Shown here one piece after another: positions 1 through 6,308 of a stretch of 11,458 nucleotides of DNA. The notes under the pieces are model-generated. The model saw nothing but the letters and a program-made list of their open reading frames with translations, was not told where the DNA came from and ran no database searches. Position 1 is the first letter of the stretch. Every line of letters starts with the position of its first letter. This DNA is from a bacterium (GTDB lineage Bacteria > Oederibacteriota > PGYV01 > DSBP01): the NCBI GenBank assembly GCA_011049465.1, contig DSBP01000206.1, positions 1 through 11,458 of the forward strand. Direction: 5' to 3'. The translations under genes were made by a program, and so were the position numbers.

Positions 1-238
1 AACCCGCGCAAGCCTAATCGCGCACATTCACGAGTCACCGGATGAACAGGCTCACCGCCGATGTAAATCGGCGAAATTTCTCCGCTGCCTGCCCCGGCCC
101 ACCTCAAGTACTGCAACTTAAAACTGATTTTAAAGTTTAAAGTTAATACGATTGCAAAACAACCTTTGCCCCAAGTAGGGCAATTTGCAAGTCAGTGCAG
201 ATACCGGAAGATAAGACGCCGGGGATGGAACACCGCCT
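1..238. other. Non-coding region downstream of terC; GC-rich hairpin, no gene recognised
   Basis: No reading frame here looks like a protein. Positions 56-73 form a perfect 7-bp hairpin (CGCCGAT, loop gtaa, ATCGGCG), directly followed by the palindrome GAAATTTC at 73-80 and a C-rich run at 85-103. Positions 111-160 are AT-rich. A second 6-bp hairpin (TTGCCC, six-base loop, GGGCAA) lies at 166-183. In minus-strand RNA it is followed by a loose U-rich stretch, so it could be a weak terminator for terC. The GC-rich part resembles a dispersed intergenic repeat or a structured RNA, but it matches no RNA family I recognise. No tRNA, 6S, SRP or RNase P signature was seen. Confidence 0.35.
56..73. 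repeat. Perfect 7-bp inverted repeat (hairpin)
   Basis: CGCCGAT and ATCGGCG are separated by a four-base loop (gtaa). No U-tract follows on either strand, so it is not a standard Rho-independent terminator. It may be the core of a repeated intergenic element or of a structured RNA. Confidence 0.5.
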
Positions 239-1156
239 TCACCCGCGCCTTTTTTCCTTCACCACCGAGAACAAAATTGAAACTGCAAGAACCGTCACGA
301 TAAAAATAAGAGAGTAAAGCGTCGGAACCTTTACAATATCAATCAACACCATCTTAACCCCTACAACCGCCAGAATCAGCGCGAGCCCGTATTTGAGATA
401 CTTAAACATCCTCAGGACGCCTGAAACTGCAAAATAAAGGGCCCTTAGGCCGAGTATGGCGAATATGTTTGAGGTATAAACAATGAACGGGTCGCGCGTA
501 ATCGCGAATACTGCCGGAATCGAATCTATTGCAAATACCAGGTCAACAAAATTTATGACCATGAGCACCACAAAGAGCTGCGTCACCGCAAGCTTCCCGT
601 TCACACGCTCAAAAAAATTGTGATTTTTATACTCAAGGCTCATGGGCATAAGCTTTGAAAAGAGCCTCACAACAATATTCTTTGACGGGTCATATTCCTT
701 GTCCTTCTCGGAAACCATCTTAACCGCTATATAAACAAGAAATATTCCAAAAACATACAACAGCCAGTGAAACTCCTCCACGAGCCTTATTCCCGCAAGT
801 ATAAAAACAGCCCTGAGAACCATGACGACTATAACACCGATAAAAAGAACCCTGTGCTGGTATTGCGGCGGCACCCTGAAATAGTTGAATATGACGATAA
901 AAACAAAAAGGTTGTCAACGCTCAGGGATTTTTCTATGATATACGCAGTGAAATATTCAAGAGCGGGCTGTTTTCCGGCGTTTAACAGTATGAAGAGATT
1001 AAACAGCAGCGCCATTGTTATCCATACAAACGACCAGACAAGCGCCTCTTTCACCGACACCACATGGTCTTTCTTGTGAAAGACAAGCAGGTCCACAAGC
1101 ACCATGGCGACAATAAAGGCGTTAAACCACACCCACCACATAAAACTAACTTCCAT
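239..1156 (-). CDS. TerC/Alx-family integral membrane protein (probable manganese exporter-type)
   Basis: A 305-residue polytopic inner-membrane protein of the TerC family. The family includes E. coli Alx and the tellurium-resistance protein TerC, and members have been linked to Mn2+ export or metal loading of secreted proteins. About seven to nine hydrophobic segments are visible. The family's acidic membrane motifs are present: EKSLSVDN around residues 75-82 and DLVFAIDSIPAVFAIT around 205-220, with Asp81, Asp205 and Asp211 as likely metal ligands. Length is close to the family norm. The ATG at 1154-1156 has a G-rich Shine-Dalgarno that lies in the loop of a small hairpin. It begins 54 nt after the sugar-nucleotide enzyme gene, so it is probably last in that operon. 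No yybP-ykoY manganese riboswitch fits in the short upstream gap. Substrate is inferred from the family only. Confidence 0.93.
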   Translation of the reverse strand: MEVSFMWWVWFNAFIVAMVLVDLLVFHKKDHVVSVKEALVWSFVWITMALLFNLFILLNAGKQPALEYFTAYIIEKSLSVDNLFVFIVIFNYFRVPPQYQHRVLFIGVIVVMVLRAVFILAGIRLVEEFHWLLYVFGIFLVYIAVKMVSEKDKEYDPSKNIVVRLFSKLMPMSLEYKNHNFFERVNGKLAVTQLFVVLMVINFVDLVFAIDSIPAVFAITRDPFIVYTSNIFAILGLRALYFAVSGVLRMFKYLKYGLALILAVVGVKMVLIDIVKVPTLYSLIFIVTVLAVSILFSVVKEKRRG

Positions 1157-1170
1157 GCAGCCCCCCTGCA
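1156..1170 (-). promoter_or_regulatory. Hairpin presenting the terC ribosome-binding site
   Basis: The minus-strand RNA reads UGCAG-GGGGG-CUGCA immediately before and into the start codon. The two 5-nt arms pair, the purine-rich Shine-Dalgarno candidate is the loop, and the last base of the second arm is the A of the AUG. It may modulate translation, but the stem is short and it could be chance. Confidence 0.3.
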
Positions 1171-1210
1171 GAGCCCTCAGGTTTTATCCGGAAGGCCGCT
1201 TTCCCGGGTA

Positions 1211-3727
1211 TCACTCCCCTGCTCCGGCGCGTCCGGCCAGCTTTTTTACAAGCCTTCTGTATTTTGCCGCCGCAGCGCTTACCCGCCTGCGCTCTTTCCC
1301 CTCGGCGTATACCCGGAAAAACGGCCTGTCATTATCCGGTATTATAAGCACATCCGCGCCCGCCTCATGAAAACCCACGCCCTCAATGGCTCTTTTTGAA
1401 GATCCGCTTAAAACAAAAAGCTCCTTCATTACGCTTCCGCGCTTTTCCCACGGCACCGGCTCATTCTCCGCGGTTTTGATAAAAACAGGCATATCTGCCG
1501 CGGCTTTTGAAAGCGGCTTGCCGTATCCCGCCATATATTCAAGAAGCTTTACAAGCGACATCATCCCGTCAAAAGAGGCGTTGAAATCCGAGAAAATAAA
1601 CCCGCCCTTTTCCTCAGCGACAAAATCCGCTTTTTTATCCTTTGCGGCGGTCAGCATTGCCCGGTAGCTCGTGCCTGACCTTATGACTTTTCCTGCTGCC
1701 CTGCCCGCCATTGCCTCGGCCATGCGCGTGACAGTTACGGGAACAGCCGCTGTCTTGCCTTTATTATTCGCGAAAAAGAGCTTCAGCATAAGCAAGACAG
1801 CCTCATCGTCCCTGAACTCCCGCCCCTTATCATCAACAATAAATATCTTCTGCCCGCCCGAATCAATCATCACGCCCACATCAGCCTTAAGTGTCTTTAC
1901 CCCGGAAGAGAGCTTGTCCATCGCTTCCGTAAATTTATCGTGGTCCCTTGTCAGGCGCTTCTCGTCCATAAAGGCGTTTAATGCCATCACCTCGCATTCA
2001 AGCTCCCCCAGTATTGCGGGAAGTATGTTTAACGCGGCGCCGTGCGAATAATCCAGGACAATTTTAAATTTTCTTTTTCTTATGGCCTCGGAGTTTATGT
2101 GGCTCTTGAAGCTTTCCAGATAGTACTCAAAGGCCCTCGGCGGGTAGGCTATTATCCCGACCGCGTCATTTTCCGCGCGCCTGTACTCCTCCCTGAAAAA
2201 AGAGGACTCAATGGATTTTTCCTGTGACAGCGAGATATCCGTGCCCGCGCTGTCAAAAAACTTTATGTCAATCATCTTTCCGTCATAAGGCGACTTTCTT
2301 ATGTGCAGGCCGCCGGCGACGTTCAGGGTTGCCGCCACAAGTTTTGTGACAGGAAGCGGCATTATCCTGAAATCATAGATATTTATTCCCGACGACATTA
2401 TGCCCGACATTATGCTGCGCTCTATCATAAGAGAGCTTCTGTGATAATCCCTGCTTATCAGTATGTATGCGCCTCTGGGCAGAGCTGACGCGTATGCCGC
2501 GCCTATTCTCGCCCCGACTTCCGGGGTGAGCTCGGTATTGGCTATCGCGGTTATTCCGTAAATATCAAAGAGCCTGTTTGACCAGCGCTCTGCCCATACA
2601 AGGGAGGACGAGACAATGGAGAAATCATCCACTGTTTTGTTCGGCCACATTTTCACTTCGGGCTTTACTATGGCCTCTTTGCCCACAAAACAATTGTCGG
2701 ATATCACGGCGCCCACTCCGATATAGGCTTTGTAGCGTATTTTATTCCTCGAGCCTATGACCGCCTCTTTGATATCAGCCTCTTTTTCAATGACATTATT
2801 GTCCCATAATATGGAGTTTACTATCCTCGCGTTTCCGTCAATATAGCAGTTGTTTCCTATAACAGAACCGGATATATGCGCGCCCTCCTCTATTATTGTA
2901 TTATCGCCTATTACAACGGAATCTTTCAGGACAGCGCCCGCCGCGATTTTAACATTTTTCCCGGCCCATATATCCTTCCCTATGCTTCCCTTCCTCTCGC
3001 CCCTGATATCACAGCTTATTTCTCCTTTAAGTATGTCCTCGTGCACCTGCCTGTATTCCGCGAGCGTTCCGATGTCCTTCCAGTAACCCTCCGCGACAAA
3101 ACCAAAGAGCTCCTCTTTTTTCGACAAAACCAGCGGAAAAAGATCCTTGGCAAAATCAAAATTCGTATCGGCGGGTATGTAACCGAATATCTTCGGGCTG
3201 AAGACATATATTCCCGTGTTAATCGTGTCGCTGAAAACCTCGCCCCACGAGGGCTTTTCAAGCAGTTTTTTCACCCTGCCGTTTTTCTCCGTTATGACTA
3301 TCCCGTAGCGCAGCGGATCGGGTGATTTGGTAAGAAGCATTGTGGCTGCCGCGGCCTTTTTCCTGTGGAATTCAAGCGCCTTTGTTATGTCGAAATTCGT
3401 GAATACATCCCCGGAGATTACAAGAAAATCCTCTCCGTCGAATATTTTTTCCGCAAGCTTGACGCATCCGGCCGTCCCGAGGTCCCTGTCTGATGTTACA
3501 TAACTTATTTTCACGCCAAACGCGGCGCCGTCCTTAAAATACCCGGTTATCGCCTCAGGCTGAAAGAAGAGCATCATGGTTATGTCCGTAAAACCGTGCT
3601 TTTTGAGAAGGTTTATTATGTGCTCCAGCATCGGCGTGTTCATGACCGGCGCCATGGGTTTTGGTGTATTTGCCGTAAGCGGCCTCAACCGCGTTCCAAA
3701 ACCGCCGGCAAGTATCGCTGCTTTCAT
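1211..3727 (-). CDS. Fused NDP-sugar pyrophosphorylase (mannose-1-P guanylyltransferase-like) / hexapeptide / degenerate phosphomannomutase
   Basis: An 838-residue cytosolic fusion. Residues 1 to about 235 are a nucleotidyltransferase: GGFGTRLRPLT at 8-18, KPM at 23-25, SGD around 105-107 for metal, and NTGIYVF around 170-176. It should couple a sugar-1-phosphate to an NTP. Residues about 250-360 carry isoleucine/valine-rich hexapeptide repeats of a left-handed beta-helix. Residues about 378-835 match the phosphoglucomutase/phosphomannomutase fold, but active-site loops have diverged. Ser479 aligns with the phospho-serine in an altered context (RKSPYD rather than TASHNP). The metal loop is DSGGQK (622-627) rather than DGDGDR. 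The phosphate loop around 796-802 lacks SGTEP. The first domain looks active; the second may be regulatory or structural. Mannose/GDP is the usual assignment, glucose cannot be excluded. The ATG at 3725-3727 follows AAGGAG by 7 nt. It lies 39 nt after the AAA-like gene. Confidence 0.92.
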   Translation of the reverse strand: MKAAILAGGFGTRLRPLTANTPKPMAPVMNTPMLEHIINLLKKHGFTDITMMLFFQPEAITGYFKDGAAFGVKISYVTSDRDLGTAGCVKLAEKIFDGEDFLVISGDVFTNFDITKALEFHRKKAAAATMLLTKSPDPLRYGIVITEKNGRVKKLLEKPSWGEVFSDTINTGIYVFSPKIFGYIPADTNFDFAKDLFPLVLSKKEELFGFVAEGYWKDIGTLAEYRQVHEDILKGEISCDIRGERKGSIGKDIWAGKNVKIAAGAVLKDSVVIGDNTIIEEGAHISGSVIGNNCYIDGNARIVNSILWDNNVIEKEADIKEAVIGSRNKIRYKAYIGVGAVISDNCFVGKEAIVKPEVKMWPNKTVDDFSIVSSSLVWAERWSNRLFDIYGITAIANTELTPEVGARIGAAYASALPRGAYILISRDYHRSSLMIERSIMSGIMSSGINIYDFRIMPLPVTKLVAATLNVAGGLHIRKSPYDGKMIDIKFFDSAGTDISLSQEKSIESSFFREEYRRAENDAVGIIAYPPRAFEYYLESFKSHINSEAIRKRKFKIVLDYSHGAALNILPAILGELECEVMALNAFMDEKRLTRDHDKFTEAMDKLSSGVKTLKADVGVMIDSGGQKIFIVDDKGREFRDDEAVLLMLKLFFANNKGKTAAVPVTVTRMAEAMAGRAAGKVIRSGTSYRAMLTAAKDKKADFVAEEKGGFIFSDFNASFDGMMSLVKLLEYMAGYGKPLSKAAADMPVFIKTAENEPVPWEKRGSVMKELFVLSGSSKRAIEGVGFHEAGADVLIIPDNDRPFFRVYAEGKERRRVSAAAAKYRRLVKKLAGRAGAGE

Positions 3728-3766
3728 CTCATCGCTCCTTAACGAATCCCGGCTGTCCGCAAATAT

Positions 3767-4234
3767 TCATTCCACGCTCCGGTAAAAAGTTACGCTGTGG
3801 GCTTTTCGTATTACAGAAGTAACATCATCCGTGTCAAGCACTCCGAGCACAACCAGCGTTCCCTGCGGGAACTCAAGCCCCTCAACCTGCATGTTTATCA
3901 GCAGGTTCATCGCGTCGTTTTTTACCCTGTCAACAGCGAGATGAAACTCGCGGAGATATATGACGCTTCCGTTTTTATTTTCCCCGGAAAAAACAGCCTC
4001 AAGCCACGGCGGCACCCTGTTTTCAAACCTCGATGTCCCTATACCCTCTTCCTGAAGCAGGGAAAGGTCCTTTTCAATAAATAACCTGTTATTTTTTTCC
4101 GCTGCCTCCTTAAGAATGGAAATAACCGTCCTTCTCTGGTTGTGATAAAGCACGATTCCCGACGGCTTGCAAGTCTTAGCCGCCTTTGTGAAATATTCCC
4201 CGGCTTCTGCCTCATTTTTTAACGCGTGTGCCAC
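3767..4234 (-). CDS. Small protein resembling a MoxR-type AAA+ core that has lost Walker A and the Walker B Asp
   Basis: 155 residues with the GTG start chosen here. It has no confident named family, but its layout follows a MoxR-type AAA+ core. A strand plus loop sits where Walker A belongs (IVLYHNQRRTV, residues 27-37), but without any G-x-x-G-x-G-K-[ST]. Next come a segment like the sensor/strand-2 region (residues 50-66), a PPWL motif (75-78), and a Walker B-like strand VIYLREFH (91-98). There the usual Asp-Glu is Arg-Glu. The following LPDG-like turn (EFPQG, 121-125) and hydrophobic strand (LVVLGVL) also match. ATP binding is therefore unlikely, and a scaffold or regulatory role is inferred. 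The GTG at 4232-4234 is preceded at 5 nt by a perfect AGGAGG (4240-4245). A longer form from TTG at 4300 would overlap the PilZ gene and lacks such a site. It sits between PilZ and sugar-nucleotide genes. Confidence 0.72.
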   Translation of the reverse strand: MAHALKNEAEAGEYFTKAAKTCKPSGIVLYHNQRRTVISILKEAAEKNNRLFIEKDLSLLQEEGIGTSRFENRVPPWLEAVFSGENKNGSVIYLREFHLAVDRVKNDAMNLLINMQVEGLEFPQGTLVVLGVLDTDDVTSVIRKAHSVTFYRSVE

Positions 4235-4239
4235 TTCTT

Positions 4240-4245
4240 CCTCCT
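4240..4245 (-). promoter_or_regulatory. Consensus ribosome-binding site that fixes the start of the AAA-like gene
   Basis: AGGAGG on the minus strand, 5 nt before the GTG at 4234. It argues for that start over the upstream in-frame TTG (4300) and ATG (4285). Confidence 0.7.
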
Positions 4246-4292
4246 CGTGTATATTCCGTCTGTTATTCGCGGCCTTCAGCCGCATTGGACGT

Positions 4293-4745
4293 TCAGTCAA
4301 TCTTAATGCTGTCGCCCTTCATGTTCAACAGGTCCGCGAGCGACAGGAACTTGAATTTATTAAGGCTGTGATTTATCACTTTTAAAAACTTTACGCCGAT
4401 AAGATATATTTCCCTGTCTTTCTCGCACCGCACAATTTCGGCAATCGCCCTGCAGTTGCATGATATCCCCGGCATAGGCAGGTACATGCTTATCGCTATA
4501 AACTTTTTAAGGGGGATTTCTTCCTTTGTTTTCATAAGCAGCCCTGATGCCGATATGTTTACCGCGCTGCTCTCAAAAAAAATTTTCTCCGGGTCAAAGT
4601 GTTTTACCAGGTTCCTGTCATCAGCGTCATCATCAAGCATCCTGTACTTAACCTTGACAGAGACCGATATCCTCGGATAATCCCTGCGCTCCCGGGGAAG
4701 CAGGAGTTCCGCTTCAATTTTTTCCTCTTTTTCGGGCCCTTTCAT
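4293..4745 (-). CDS. PilZ-domain protein (probable c-di-GMP receptor), copy 2 of a tandem pair
   Basis: A 150-residue cytosolic protein with a single PilZ beta-barrel. Both c-di-GMP-binding motifs are intact: the RxxxR arginines Arg21 and Arg25 (RRDYPR) and N-x-S-x-x-G at residues 63-68 (NISASG). After the barrel come the segment PGISCNC (92-98) and a basic C-terminal helix (about 121-150). Binding of c-di-GMP is inferred from these family motifs. It is clearly paralogous to the gene upstream, sharing PGISCNC, FLKI/FLKV and a similar C-terminus. The ATG at 4743-4745 has AAGGTG 5 nt upstream. The two pilZ genes are separated by about 33 nt, and the AAA-like gene follows, so co-transcription is likely. 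The effector partner is unknown; the neighbouring sugar-nucleotide enzyme is one candidate. Confidence 0.9.
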   Translation of the reverse strand: MKGPEKEEKIEAELLLPRERRDYPRISVSVKVKYRMLDDDADDRNLVKHFDPEKIFFESSAVNISASGLLMKTKEEIPLKKFIAISMYLPMPGISCNCRAIAEIVRCEKDREIYLIGVKFLKVINHSLNKFKFLSLADLLNMKGDSIKID

Positions 4746-4778
4746 ATGACACCTTTCGCTTTATTTGCTTGAGTTTTT

Positions 4779-5234
4779 TTAAGTAGCGCTCTCTTCCCTG
4801 ACATCAAGAAGTTCCTGAAGCTCCATAAACTTGTAATTTTTAAGGTTGTGATGCGTGATTTTCAGAAATTTAAGCGCTATCCTGTACCTGTATCGGTCGT
4901 TGTCCTCTTCAGACTCGCGCCGCACAGCCTCCGCAAGCGCTTTGCAGTTGCAGGATATGCCCGGAATGACAAAATAAAGGCTCACAACAAGAAGGCTTTT
5001 AACAGGTATCTCCTCATTTGTGTACATGAGAACGCCTTCCCGCGATACGTTGAGAGTTTCACTCTCCGTATATTCGTTCAGGATTTTATCCGGCTCAAAA
5101 TATTTACCCATGGCCCGCTCGGCCTCTTCCGGAGATAAAACCCTGTAGCGTATGCTGGCGGTCATGGGAACACGCGGGTATTCCCTCTTCTCTCCGCCGA
5201 ACTTCATCTCTGCCGATATCATTCTTTCTTCCAT
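4779..5234 (-). CDS. PilZ-domain protein (probable c-di-GMP receptor), copy 1 of a tandem pair
   Basis: A 151-residue single-domain PilZ protein, first gene of its operon. The c-di-GMP motifs are intact: Arg17 and Arg21 in KREYPR, and N-x-S-x-x-G at residues 62-67 (NVSREG). The PGISCNC segment (91-97) and the C-terminal helix match its downstream paralogue, so the pair looks like a tandem duplication that has since diverged in the loop after the first barrel strand and in the charged EEDNDRYRYR stretch. I chose the ATG at 5232-5234 because GGGGAGG lies 6 nt upstream. An in-frame TTG at 5255 lies too close to the predicted transcription start and has no such site. An extended -10 promoter sits about 30 bp upstream. 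Confidence 0.9.
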   Translation of the reverse strand: MEERMISAEMKFGGEKREYPRVPMTASIRYRVLSPEEAERAMGKYFEPDKILNEYTESETLNVSREGVLMYTNEEIPVKSLLVVSLYFVIPGISCNCKALAEAVRRESEEDNDRYRYRIALKFLKITHHNLKNYKFMELQELLDVREESAT

Positions 5235-5265
5235 AGCCTGCCTCCCCTGAAGCAAAATTTTACAA

Positions 5266-5274
5266 ATTATACCA
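5266..5274 (-). promoter_or_regulatory. Extended -10 promoter for the PilZ/sugar-nucleotide/terC operon
   Basis: The minus strand reads TGGTATAAT, an extended -10 element with a perfect TATAAT. The -35 position (about 5289-5294, GTATTT) is poor, which is typical of extended -10 promoters. Transcription would start near 5259, giving a leader of about 25 nt before the first PilZ gene. Confidence 0.65.
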
Positions 5275-5296
5275 TAAAATAAGGGGGGAAATACAG

Positions 5297-5329
5297 TTTA
5301 AATTTGCAATTTCAGATTGTAAAGTTAAA
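5297..5329. repeat. AT-rich imperfect inverted repeat at the end of the exonuclease gene
   Basis: TTTAAATTTGCAAT (5297-5310) and ATTGTAAAGTTAAA (5316-5329) pair at 12 of 14 positions around a 5-base loop, and overlap the exonuclease stop codon. The stem is AT-rich and has no clean U-tract, so terminator function is weakly supported. It would separate the reductase/exonuclease operon from the PilZ operon promoter. Confidence 0.4.
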
Positions 5330-6308
5330 GAAGCACTCTCTTATGCGCCAGCAGTTTAAAAAATTCCTCTTCCCCCATTATCCTTATCTTTTCCCCCGCT
5401 TCCGCAAGCTTTTTCGCTTTTCTCATCTTTCCGCTCTTTGCCTTTGAGCCCTCTTTCTCCCCCGCTACAAGAAAATCGGTCTTGTACCTTACATAATTCC
5501 CGGCTCTCGCGCCCGCGTTCACAGCGAGCTGCATTGCCTCCTGCCTGCTCATTCCGTTTAAAAACTGCCCGGTAAAGACAATTTCCTTTTCAAAAAACGG
5601 ATGCCCGGGGTCAAATGTTTTTGTTTCAGCCGTAATTTTGCGCGCGTCAAAACGCTCTTCCCTGAGCCTGGCATGGCGCACAGAGCTCAGCTCATATCCC
5701 GCGCCCGCTTCGGAACTTTTAATCTTCACGCCTGTTTTTTCGGCCAGAGCGCGGATGTCACTGATTCCCGTCTCTTCCATCGCCCTGATTATTATATTGG
5801 CGCAGGCAAGCGCGTCCGCTCCCGCGTCGTGGTGTTTGAAAACATATCCCAGATGTTTGCTGACCGTCTTCAGCTTGTAGTTCTTCAGCCCCTTCCATAC
5901 GGCCCTCGACAGCTCGCAGGAACAGAAGTATTCAAAGGAAGGAATCGGCAGCCCGTATATCGTAAGCGCGTCTTTCAGGCAGTTGATGTCGAATTCGGTG
6001 TTGTGCGCCGCGACTATGCTGTTTTCGATAAGCGGCCCCAGCTCCTCATACACAACGGGAAACTCAGGCGCGCTTTCAACCATGGCAGGGGTTATTCCGT
6101 GAACCCTGATATTGTCCCTGTTGAATTTTCCGTATTCGCCGTGAGGTTTTACAAGGACGTTCCTGGCCATGACAGCTTCGCCGCCCCTGACAGCCGCCAC
6201 ACCAACAGCGCATATGCTCCCCCAAAACGGGTTTGCGGTCTCAAAATCAATGCAGGTAATTTCGCTGCCGGGCGCCTGGCCTTTGTCTCCGGGTTGATTT
6301 ACAGGCAC
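5325..6308 (-). CDS. DnaQ-family (DEDDh) 3'-5' exonuclease with C-terminal BRCT domain
   Basis: 327 residues with the GTG start chosen here. The N-terminal domain (about 16-185) carries all DEDDh exonuclease motifs: Exo I Asp21 and Glu23 (CIDFETA), Exo II HNTEFD at 102-107 with Asp107, and Exo III His160 and Asp165 (HHDAGAD). It should remove 3' nucleotides from DNA or RNA with two metal ions. A linker (about 185-235) is followed by a BRCT domain from about 238 (EIVFTGQF, then TDFLVAG, residues 277-283) to the end. This arrangement is like the exonuclease-BRCT proteins annotated as polymerase III epsilon-like. The start is uncertain: GTG at 6306-6308 overlaps the reductase stop by 10 bp with no clear Shine-Dalgarno, which suggests translational coupling. 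ATG at 6341 is the main alternative. Co-transcription with the reductase points to DNA repair or replication. Confidence 0.88.
   Translation of the reverse strand: MPVNQPGDKGQAPGSEITCIDFETANPFWGSICAVGVAAVRGGEAVMARNVLVKPHGEYGKFNRDNIRVHGITPAMVESAPEFPVVYEELGPLIENSIVAAHNTEFDINCLKDALTIYGLPIPSFEYFCSCELSRAVWKGLKNYKLKTVSKHLGYVFKHHDAGADALACANIIIRAMEETGISDIRALAEKTGVKIKSSEAGAGYELSSVRHARLREERFDARKITAETKTFDPGHPFFEKEIVFTGQFLNGMSRQEAMQLAVNAGARAGNYVRYKTDFLVAGEKEGSKAKSGKMRKAKKLAEAGEKIRIMGEEEFFKLLAHKRVLL

Noticed and set aside
1157..1210. yybP-ykoY (Mn2+) riboswitch before terC
   Set aside because: The 54-nt gap is too short and lacks the conserved motif.
2876..3325. Plus-strand open frames opposite the sugar-nucleotide fusion gene
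   Set aside because: They overlap a full-length, motif-rich gene and look like codon-bias shadows.
4235..4300. Longer N-terminus of the AAA-like protein from TTG at 4300 (or ATG at 4285)
   Set aside because: The perfect AGGAGG 5 nt before GTG 4234 fits better, and the longer form overlaps the PilZ gene without a good site.
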